Shown piece by piece: positions 23,946 through 30,848 of a stretch of 64,000 bases of DNA. Source of the stretch: Erythrobacter sp. SDW2 (GTDB lineage: Bacteria; Pseudomonadota; Alphaproteobacteria; Sphingomonadales; Sphingomonadaceae); NCBI RefSeq assembly GCF_021431965.1, contig NZ_CP090370.1, positions 248,001 to 312,000 on the forward strand. Direction: 5' to 3'. The stretch's first letter is position 1. Each line of letters opens with the position of its first letter. A program made the position numbers and the translations under genes. Under the pieces are notes generated by a model. That model ran no database searches, was not told where the DNA came from, and was given only the letters and a program-made list of their open reading frames with translations.

Positions 23946-26261
23946 TCAGCCGCCCTTGCGGCTTGCCTCCGCTGCAGCGACCACATCGGCAGGCCAGGTC
24001 ACCTGCGTCTGCGTTTGCGGGTTGAACACGTCGCCGGGGTAGATGGCCGCTTCGGCGGCCGCGATTTCCTCTGCCGTCAGGAACTCGCTCGGCTCCAGCG
24101 CGAAGACATCAAGCCCGCGCGCGATCTCGGTCGCGTAGATGCGGCCCTTGTACCAGTATGCCGACCAGTACCCGCCGGTGACCAGTTGGTCCTTGTCCAC
24201 CGGCCCGCGGTCGAAATAGGCGATTTCCTGCACGTTGGCCGGGTCGGTGAAGTCGATCACGCTGATCCCGCCCTGGTACCACGCCTGGACGAAGATATCG
24301 CGTCCCGGGACCGGGATGATCGACCCGTTGTGGGCGACGCAGTTTTCCTTGTCGCTTTGCGGGGCGGGCAGCTTGTAGGTGCCGCGATAGACCAGCTTGC
24401 CGTTCTCGACGCCGTAGAAGGCGTTGGCCCCCCAGTTGGTGGGGTCGCCCGCCAGGCAGCGCGGCCGCCCGCCGCCGCCCCATTCGTCGGTGAACAGCAC
24501 CTGGGTGCCATCGTTGTTGAAGGTGGCCGAATGCCAGTAGGCGAAGCCCTTGTCGGTCACGTCGTCGATGCGCTTCGGCTTGAGCGGGTCGGACACGTCA
24601 AGTATGATCCCGTTGCCCGAACACGCCCCGGCGGCCAGCTTCTTCGACGGGAACACAGTGATGTCGTGGCACTGGTCGGTCTCGGCGGTTTCCTGCGTCC
24701 CTTCGCCGTGATCGCCGCCGCGCCACAGGCCGGCGATCTGGCCTTCCGCCGCAAACACGCGCGGGCGATCGACGATGCGAGCCTGGCCCGGATTGGCCAG
24801 CGGCACTTCGATCACGTCGATCGAAAACAGTGCGGTATCGTCACCCGGAAGCGTGGTGCAGCCCGCCAGCTCTTCGCCCAGGCGGACCCCGCCAGTGCCC
24901 GAGGCATAGACGATCAGCCGCCGGTCATCGACGCTGACGATCGAGTGGGTGTGGCTACCGCGACAGGTTTGCACCTGCCCGACCTGGCGCGGCAAGGCGG
25001 GATCGGAAATGTCGAAGATGCGCAGGCCCCTGAAACGCTCGGCAGTGGCGCGTTCCATATTGCCCTGCAAACCGCAATCGACCCGCCCGCGCCCTTCCTC
25101 GACGCTCATCACCAGCAGATTGCCGGCAACCGAAACGTCGCCCTGCCCGCCGGGACAGACGACCGAGCTGATCAGCCCGGGCATTCCGTCGGCGTCGAGG
25201 CGATAGATGTTGAAGCCGTGATAATTGCCCGCAATCATCAGATCGCCGGAGAAAGCGATATCGGTGTTGGCGAAATCGAGCATCGAGCCGCGGTTCGACA
25301 GCTTCGGCGTTTCCGGCTCGCGCTCGTCTTCGGCCAGGGCCAGCGGATCGTTGGGGTCGGCGGCAGGCTTGGGCTTTTCGGCCGCAGCGGGCTTTTCCGC
25401 ACCTTCGGCTTTCGCTTCCTCAGCCTTGGCCTTGCGTGACTTGGCGGCGAGGGGCTGCAATCCGGCCGGGTTGGCCGGATCGAAGAAGCCGGCCGGCTTC
25501 TCGAGGCTGGCGAGCTTCTTCAGGCCCGAAATCGCCTCGCCTGCATCGCGGAAACCCGCCTTGAGCGTCGCCCGGGGATCTTCCGAAATGCTCGCCAGCC
25601 GCTTGTTCATGCGGGTAATCTCGGCGTTCTGGTCGCTCATCACATCGGCGGTGAACTGGTTCATTTCGGGGTCCGAGGCGGTGCCGTACCAATTGAGCAG
25701 GTTGCGCGTCATGTCGACTGCGCCGCGGTGGTGGGCGATCATCAGCTGCAGGAACAGCCGGTCGAAAGCGATCCCTTCGGCAGCCGCCAGCGCGGCCATC
25801 TGCGCGGGCGTGGCCATGCCTTCCATGATCACCATGCCCTTGCCCGCGGATGGCATCGGATGGTCCATGTGGTCGCCGTGATCCATGCTTTCCTTGCCCA
25901 TGGCAGGCATGGCGGTCGGCTCGCCCCGGCTGGTCAGCCAGTCCATCATGAACTTCATCTCGTCGGCCTGGCTGGCCTCGATCCGGCGGGCGATGCGGCG
26001 AATATCGGGATCGGTGGTACGCTCGGCGACCAGCGCCGTCATGTCGATCGCCTGCTGGTGGTGCAGGATCATGTGCTGCATATAGGCGACATCGCCGGGG
26101 GAGTAGCGCATGTCGGCCAGATCGATGGCTTGTTCGGGCGTCAGCACCTTGGCCGGCTGGCCCGGGGCACCGGGCTGGACAATGGCGACGGGCTGGGCGA
26201 GCGCGGCGGCAGAGGTCGAAAGCAGGAGGGTGGCGGCAAGCGCCCGCAGCGAAATGGTCAT
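23946..26261 (-). CDS. DUF305 - LVIVD-repeat fusion protein, exported
   Basis: A 771-residue protein. A signal peptide (residues 1-22, ending AAALAQ) precedes a DUF305 domain with two His-His motifs (MILHHQQAIDMTALV near 67 and LMIAHHRGAVDMTRNLL near 168) joined by a Met/His-rich loop (ESMDHGDHMDHPMPSAGKGM). Then comes a Lys/Glu/Ala/Pro-rich linker (about 290-325), and a C-terminal LVIVD-type beta-propeller region (about 330-745; repeated 'I.DVSDP', 'RIFDISDPALP', 'VIDFTDPANV'). DUF305 proteins are often copper-associated; the HH/MDH motifs suggest metal binding. It is convergent with the copA-copB unit. Function unknown; probably a periplasmic metal-binding scaffold. ATG 26261 begins the signal peptide. 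Confidence 0.82.
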   Translation of the reverse strand: MTISLRALAATLLLSTSAAALAQPVAIVQPGAPGQPAKVLTPEQAIDLADMRYSPGDVAYMQHMILHHQQAIDMTALVAERTTDPDIRRIARRIEASQADEMKFMMDWLTSRGEPTAMPAMGKESMDHGDHMDHPMPSAGKGMVIMEGMATPAQMAALAAAEGIAFDRLFLQLMIAHHRGAVDMTRNLLNWYGTASDPEMNQFTADVMSDQNAEITRMNKRLASISEDPRATLKAGFRDAGEAISGLKKLASLEKPAGFFDPANPAGLQPLAAKSRKAKAEEAKAEGAEKPAAAEKPKPAADPNDPLALAEDEREPETPKLSNRGSMLDFANTDIAFSGDLMIAGNYHGFNIYRLDADGMPGLISSVVCPGGQGDVSVAGNLLVMSVEEGRGRVDCGLQGNMERATAERFRGLRIFDISDPALPRQVGQVQTCRGSHTHSIVSVDDRRLIVYASGTGGVRLGEELAGCTTLPGDDTALFSIDVIEVPLANPGQARIVDRPRVFAAEGQIAGLWRGGDHGEGTQETAETDQCHDITVFPSKKLAAGACSGNGIILDVSDPLKPKRIDDVTDKGFAYWHSATFNNDGTQVLFTDEWGGGGRPRCLAGDPTNWGANAFYGVENGKLVYRGTYKLPAPQSDKENCVAHNGSIIPVPGRDIFVQAWYQGGISVIDFTDPANVQEIAYFDRGPVDKDQLVTGGYWSAYWYKGRIYATEIARGLDVFALEPSEFLTAEEIAAAEAAIYPGDVFNPQTQTQVTWPADVVAAAEASRKGG

Positions 26262-26341
26262 GTGGCAATCCCCAGAGTTGAGCGCCGATATGGCAGGCAA
26301 GGCCGGCCTCGCGTCAAGCGGAACTTCTGCGAACGACTTGT

Positions 26342-26378
26342 GGCGGGGCACCAATGGCCAGTGGCGAAGTGCCCCGCC
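26342..26378 (-). terminator. Terminator of the acyl-CoA dehydrogenase unit
   Basis: A perfect 10-bp stem GGCGGGGCAC/GTGCCCCGCC just beyond the minus-strand ACAD stop. The flanking sequence is not very T-rich. Confidence 0.55.
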
Positions 26379-26386
26379 CCGCCTCC

Positions 26387-27673
26387 CTAGCCATACTTGC
26401 CGCGTTTCGGCCCGAGATAGCCGAACAGATAGGCCCCGACCTTGCGCATCTGGATTTCCTCCGCCCCTTCGGTGATGCGGTAGCGGCGGTGGTGGCGGTA
26501 AATGTGCTCGAACGGCTTGTGCCGCGAATAGCCGATCCCGCCGTGTACCTGCATCGCCCGGTCGGCCGCCTGGCACACCAGCCGGTTCGCCCAGTAGTTG
26601 CACATGCTGACCTTGTCGGAGATCGTCCGTTCGATCTCCTCATGCGGCATGTTGTCCATTTCCCAGGCAGTCTTGTAGATCAGCAGGCGGAGCATTTCGC
26701 ACTGGGTCGCCAGCTCGACCAGCGGGAACTGGATCGCCTGGTTGCGCGCCAGTTCCTCGCCGAACGGCTTGCGGTGGCGGGCGTATTTGACGCTTTCCTC
26801 GACGCAGTAGCTGGCTGCGCCGAGCGAGCTGGCCGCCTGGCGGATGCGGTTCTGGTGGACGAAGCTCTGCGCCAGCGCTAGGCCGCGCCCTTCGACGCCC
26901 AAGATAGCGCTGTCGGGCACCCAGACATTGTTGACGCTCAGGCGCGGATGGTCGGTCGGCATGTTGAACGTCCACATCCATTCCTCGATTTCGAGACCGG
27001 GGGTGGGGTTGGGGACGAGGAAGCAGGTGATCCCGCTGGCGTCGCCATCCTTGCCGCCGGTGCGGGCGAACATGGCGCAGTGGGTGGCGACATGCATGCC
27101 GGTGATCCACATCTTCTCGCCATCGATGCGCCAGCCATCGACTCCGTCGCGGCTCTCGCGCACCGCCTTGGTTTCCATGAAGGTCGCGTCGCTGCCGTGA
27201 TGCGGCTCGGTCAGGCCGAAGGCGACACGCCGCGTCCCCTCGAAGCCGCCGAGGATGAACTCCTGCTTCTGCTCCTCCGTGCCGAAGGTTTCGAACATGG
27301 CCACGAAGGGGAAATTGCCGACGATGCTGTGTTCGTTCTGCAGATCGTTGTGCAGCCCCAGCCCGCGCGCTGCAAAGCGGTCACGGATAACCGCCATCCA
27401 CAGGTTGGAGCCATCCTGGCCGCCGTATTTCTTCGGCGCGGAGAAACGCCAGTGTCCCGCCTCGTCGGCAGCCTTTCGCGACTGGCGCAGCAGATCCTCC
27501 CACTCGTGGCGCGGCAGGCCGCCGTTCTCGAAATCGGTCCGCGCCCATTCGCGGCGATGGTCGAAGAAGCGGATATTGTCGTCCGCCTGCTCGAGCGGGA
27601 TGATCTTGTCCTCGATGAACTTCTCGAGCTCGGCGTAATAGTCCTCAAGCGCCTGCGGTACGGTGAAATCCAT
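26387..27673 (-). CDS. Acyl-CoA dehydrogenase (ACAD10/11-like)
   Basis: A 428-residue FAD-dependent acyl-CoA dehydrogenase with the three usual domains: N-terminal helical (1-130), middle beta (FGLTEPHHGSDATFM around 150-166, flavin/substrate loop), and C-terminal helical (260-428). The C-terminal signature QVHGGIGYSRHKPFEHIYR and RITEGAEEIQMRKVGAYLFG includes the acidic residue region used as catalytic base in the family. The start lies 3 bases after the stop of the upstream phosphotransferase gene, so the two form one operon. In animals these two activities are fused in ACAD10/ACAD11, which handle 4-hydroxy fatty acids; a similar substrate is plausible but unproven. Confidence 0.92.
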   Translation of the reverse strand: MDFTVPQALEDYYAELEKFIEDKIIPLEQADDNIRFFDHRREWARTDFENGGLPRHEWEDLLRQSRKAADEAGHWRFSAPKKYGGQDGSNLWMAVIRDRFAARGLGLHNDLQNEHSIVGNFPFVAMFETFGTEEQKQEFILGGFEGTRRVAFGLTEPHHGSDATFMETKAVRESRDGVDGWRIDGEKMWITGMHVATHCAMFARTGGKDGDASGITCFLVPNPTPGLEIEEWMWTFNMPTDHPRLSVNNVWVPDSAILGVEGRGLALAQSFVHQNRIRQAASSLGAASYCVEESVKYARHRKPFGEELARNQAIQFPLVELATQCEMLRLLIYKTAWEMDNMPHEEIERTISDKVSMCNYWANRLVCQAADRAMQVHGGIGYSRHKPFEHIYRHHRRYRITEGAEEIQMRKVGAYLFGYLGPKRGKYG

Positions 27674-27676
27674 CGC

Positions 27677-29041
27677 TTAGTCCTCTCCAGTCCATTTATT
27701 CCGCGCAACGGCAAGCGCAGGGTATTTGGGCACATCGGTCTCAAGTTTTTGGAGCGCGCGCTGGCGCAGCTCGTTCAGCAGGTCGCGCTCGGCCAAATTC
27801 GTGGTTCCGGCGAAAATGTCAGCGCAAAGCCCGGCATCGGTCACTGGTCTGCGAAACGGCCGATCCTCGCGTGCCAGCATACCGAGCGCATTGCGGGCCA
27901 CGGCCAGCTGGAACCTGTCGTGCCATTCGACCTTGTCCTTGAGGGTCGCCAGCCATTCCGCAATTGCCGTGGCGATTTCGCCAAATCCGGCCTCGCCACG
28001 ACGCGTCTCCTGACAGGTCGCGTCATCGGGCAGGACTTCAAGTTTGCTGTCGCGCAGAGCGGCGGGCGCATCCTCTTCCAGCAACAGAAGCAAGTCGAGT
28101 TCGTTCTCGCTCGTCCGGCGCGAGATCACCACCCGCTCCAGCATCCGGTCCTGACCGGTGCGCCAGAAGCTGGCCATCCGCAGACACCCCAGCGCCCACC
28201 ACACGGTGCGGTAGATCATCCAGAAGCGGAACCGCTCCCGGTCCACCGGCGCGCCGCCCGCCGCTTCGTAGGCGGCGAAATAGTCCTCCAGCGCGCCCAA
28301 CCCCAGCGCGGGCCGGTCGTAGCGGGCGAAGCGCCACACTGCCATGCAACCGAAGGCGAGGTCCTCGTGCCGGTCGCCGAAATGGGCCAGTTCCCAGTCG
28401 AGCACGCCGGTGAGGTGCGAATCCTCGGCGAGAATATTGCCGAGCCGGTAGTCGCCATGGTTGAGCACCGGCGTCGCCGCATCCGGCACATGGTCCGTCA
28501 GCCAGCGCAGCCCCAGCGCGATGATCGGGCGGTCGCCGCCGGCATCCTCGAACTGCTGGCGCATCCCCGCGATGCCTTCGGCATAGTCCATCGTCGGGAT
28601 CGAGGCCGGGAGCCGGGCGGGATCGAGCGAATGGATCCGTGCCAGATCGCCCGCGACTTCGCGCAGCAACTGGTCCGGCTGCTCCATCGCCAGGATCGCC
28701 TTGGGGTCGGGCGTGCCGGGCAGCGCCCGCATCACGAAACCGCTGCCGATGCCGTCATCCGGCACCAGCTCGACCATCACTTCCGGTGCCTTGACCCCGG
28801 CCCCATGCGCCGCGCGGATCACCGCCGCCTCGACATCGTGACCGTAGGGCCGCCCCTCCATGAAGGCGAGGCTGGGCGCGCGGCGGAGGACGTAATCCTC
28901 CCCGCCCGCCGAAAAGCGCCAGCTTTCCATGGTCGCCCCGCCGGTCAGTCGGCGCAGCCCGGAAATGTCCGAATAGCCCGCGCGGGCCATCGCCGTGGCC
29001 AGCCCGCCTTCCAGCGTGCGAATCGCGTCACTCTCTCCCAT
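27677..29041 (-). CDS. Aminoglycoside-phosphotransferase-fold kinase (ACAD11-like)
   Basis: A 454-residue protein with a kinase-like APH domain (PF01636). It shows an N-terminal GGATMESWRF loop and YVLRRAP, the catalytic VLNHGDYRLGNIL (H-G-D-x4-N, about residue 204) and the metal-binding GVLDWELAHFGDRHEDLAFG (about 225). The C-terminal 130 residues are an extra helical part. The ATG at 29041 starts MGESDAIRTLEGG; an in-frame ATG 36 bases upstream lacks a ribosome binding site. Operon with the ACAD (3-base gap) suggests that it phosphorylates a hydroxyacyl-CoA or hydroxy acid before dehydrogenation or elimination, as proposed for ACAD10/11; this is inference. It is not likely an antibiotic-resistance gene. 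Confidence 0.88.
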   Translation of the reverse strand: MGESDAIRTLEGGLATAMARAGYSDISGLRRLTGGATMESWRFSAGGEDYVLRRAPSLAFMEGRPYGHDVEAAVIRAAHGAGVKAPEVMVELVPDDGIGSGFVMRALPGTPDPKAILAMEQPDQLLREVAGDLARIHSLDPARLPASIPTMDYAEGIAGMRQQFEDAGGDRPIIALGLRWLTDHVPDAATPVLNHGDYRLGNILAEDSHLTGVLDWELAHFGDRHEDLAFGCMAVWRFARYDRPALGLGALEDYFAAYEAAGGAPVDRERFRFWMIYRTVWWALGCLRMASFWRTGQDRMLERVVISRRTSENELDLLLLLEEDAPAALRDSKLEVLPDDATCQETRRGEAGFGEIATAIAEWLATLKDKVEWHDRFQLAVARNALGMLAREDRPFRRPVTDAGLCADIFAGTTNLAERDLLNELRQRALQKLETDVPKYPALAVARNKWTGED

Positions 29042-29255
29042 CGGTACAATCGTTGCAGCGCAGGCCGCGTTCGACAAGCCAAAGTATCAAATCGAAACGG
29101 ATTTCGGATGGTTGTTTTCGCACCAAGGCATCAATCGGGCCGCGCAACGGAATCATCTGTCGCAGTGAGGTCACATTCCGTCTCAAGCCTGTTGAAGAAA
29201 TCGGCCTGCGCCTGTGTAACCTCCCGTAAAGCATACGGGGGTAATACTCGGGTCC

Positions 29256-30272
29256 ATGATATCGCGCTTTTTCAGGATTGCCACGGCTGCCGCCGCAATG
29301 GCAGCCAGCCTCGCCGCCGTTCCGGCCCATGCCGACGGCACTGAACTCGAAGCCGTCTTCGACAGCACCTTCGGCACCGAGACACGCAAGCCGCAGAGCT
29401 TCGAAGCGCGTTATGAAACCCCGTTCGAACAGCGCATCGCCATGCTGGCCGATGGCTCTGCCGGACGGATCGGCGTTGCCGCGATCGACCTTTCAAGCGG
29501 TCAGGAAATCTCGATCCTGGGCGACCAGCGCTTCCCCATGGCCAGCACCAGCAAGATCGCCGTTGCGGCGGTGTTCCTCGAGGGAGTGGAGCAGGGTCGC
29601 TGGAGCCTGACCAGCGAATTCCCGCTGATGATCCCGACAGCATCGAAGAAGTATTCCAGCGCGGCAGCCCCGGTGCGCGCGGGCAATTACATGCCGGCCA
29701 TCGATCTGATCGAAATCATGATTACGCGTTCGAGCAATCCGGCCACCGACGCCTTGCTCAAGGTGGTTGGCGGCCCGAAGGTCGTCAACGACTGGGCGCG
29801 GCGCAACGGCATCCGCGAGTTCAGCCTCGACCGCGACATTGCCACGCTCGTGCGCGACGACGGTGAGTATGACCCCGCGACCTATATCGACCGCCGTGAC
29901 AGCGCGACGCCGCGCGCCATGGTCGATCTTCTCGCCGGGCTTTACCAGGGCCGCTTCCTTACGAAGGCAAGCCGTGATGTCCTGCTCGGCGCGATGAGCC
30001 GGACTGTGACCGGTTCGCGCCGCATCCCGGCCATGATCCCGGGCGATGCGCAGGTGCTGCACAAGACCGGTTCGCTCAACAACACCTCGAGCGACGTGGG
30101 GATCGTCAAACTACCCGATGGCCGTGCTTTCGCCGTCGCGATCTATGTCACCGGGCAGGGTAGCCGGGGCCAGCGCGAAGCCAAGATCGCCGAGATTGCC
30201 CGCGCGCTTTACGATGGATACGTCGATGCGCCCAAGCGGCAATATGCCAGCGCGGGCTACGGCGGCGAGTAA
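29256..30272 (+). CDS. Class A beta-lactamase-like serine hydrolase with altered omega loop
   Basis: A 338-residue secreted protein; the signal peptide (residues 1-26, ending AVPAHA) is followed by a class A beta-lactamase/PBP-like fold (PF13354). The nucleophile is S97 in MASTSK (S-x-x-K), the SDN position is SSN at 159-161, and the KTG motif is K270-T-G-S. In the omega loop the usual E-x-x-x-N (Glu166, Asn170) is missing: the sequence after SLDRD is IATLV, so I195 and V199 occupy these positions. The downstream RDSATP corresponds to RDTTTP. Lacking Glu166 it may acylate but not efficiently hydrolyse beta-lactams. It may be a penicillin-binding hydrolase rather than a resistance enzyme. Confidence 0.82.
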   Translation: MISRFFRIATAAAAMAASLAAVPAHADGTELEAVFDSTFGTETRKPQSFEARYETPFEQRIAMLADGSAGRIGVAAIDLSSGQEISILGDQRFPMASTSKIAVAAVFLEGVEQGRWSLTSEFPLMIPTASKKYSSAAAPVRAGNYMPAIDLIEIMITRSSNPATDALLKVVGGPKVVNDWARRNGIREFSLDRDIATLVRDDGEYDPATYIDRRDSATPRAMVDLLAGLYQGRFLTKASRDVLLGAMSRTVTGSRRIPAMIPGDAQVLHKTGSLNNTSSDVGIVKLPDGRAFAVAIYVTGQGSRGQREAKIAEIARALYDGYVDAPKRQYASAGYGGE

Positions 30273-30300
30273 GCGCCGAAGCCGGCAGCTTGAAGCATGG

Positions 30301-30331
30301 AAAAAGGGCGGCGCCGCGAGGCACCGCCCTT
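30301..30331 (-). terminator. Terminator of the small lipoprotein gene
   Basis: On the minus strand AAGGGCGGTGCC - TCGC - GGCGCCGCCCTT (one G-T wobble) followed by TTTTTCC. It may also weakly terminate the plus-strand beta-lactamase-like gene, on which the corresponding pair is a C-A mismatch. Confidence 0.8.
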
Positions 30332-30356
30332 CTCTTGTCCGGAAATACCGAAAGGC

Positions 30357-30626
30357 TTACTGAGCAGCAGCTTCGTCGGTAGCATCTTCAGCCTGATCGG
30401 TAGCAGCTTCGGCACCGTCAGCAACGGCTTCAGCGCCCTCTGCGGCTTCGTCGGCAACAGCTTCGGTGCCTTCAGCGACGGCGTCGCCAGCAGCTTCAGC
30501 GTTCGCTTCCATGTCGGCAGCAGCGCCTTCAACGGTGGCGTCAGCAGCTTCGGTGGTTTCCTGCGAGCAGGCAGCGAGGGTCAGGGCAGCGGCGCCAGCG
30601 GCGGCGACGAGAGCGATCTTGCGCAT
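30357..30626 (-). CDS. Small acidic Ala/Glu-rich lipoprotein
   Basis: An 89-residue protein with a lipoprotein signal (residues 1-20, lipobox LTLAAC, Cys20 as lipidation site) and a low-complexity mature part of repeated AEGAEAVADEA-type units of Ala, Glu, Asp and Thr. Heptad-like spacing would allow a short coiled coil or an unfolded acidic tether. The next-base composition is Gly/Ala-rich, but the codon use matches neighbours. Similar proteins are often annotated as entericidin-like or hypothetical. I cannot assign a function. Expression is supported by a good promoter at 30720-30748 and a terminator. Confidence 0.8.
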   Translation of the reverse strand: MRKIALVAAAGAAALTLAACSQETTEAADATVEGAAADMEANAEAAGDAVAEGTEAVADEAAEGAEAVADGAEAATDQAEDATDEAAAQ

Positions 30627-30719
30627 AGTTTCAATTCCTTACTCTAGCGAGTGGGTATCCCTGCCCGGCATCGTGCCAGGCCGGAGAAACCTCCCGAAAA
30701 AGGTTGGCTTCTGCCGTGC

Positions 30720-30748
30720 TAAATAGTGGCAAGAATATGGCAAGGCAA
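30720..30748 (-). promoter_or_regulatory. Promoter of the small lipoprotein gene
   Basis: On the minus strand TTGCCT (30748-30743), 17 bases, TATTTA (30725-30720), giving an approximately 90-base leader. Direct repeats of TTGCC run through the region. The rest of the 222-base divergent gap to polA holds a TTGACA at 30784-30789 on the plus strand, possibly the polA -35, without a convincing -10. Confidence 0.55.
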
Positions 30749-30848
30749 GCGCTTTCGCCACAATTGGTCGTATTTTGCCACATTTGACAACGCCGCCGGT
30801 TGCAAGAAACAGGCTGTCCTGCCGCGCCGCGCCTGCTAGCAGGGCGAC

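Noticed and set aside
27677-29041. Aminoglycoside resistance gene
   Set aside because: The APH fold is shared, but tight linkage to an acyl-CoA dehydrogenase and the ACAD11-like sequence point to metabolism.
29200-29255. Second CsoR-like box (ACGGGGGTAATAC) before the beta-lactamase-like gene
   Set aside because: The G-tract lacks the symmetric C-tract half at the right spacing; CCCGTA-N5-TACGGG is a small hairpin instead.
26948-29344. A 798-codon open frame antisense to the ACAD and kinase genes
   Set aside because: Both real genes on the minus strand show complete family signatures; the opposite frame has none.
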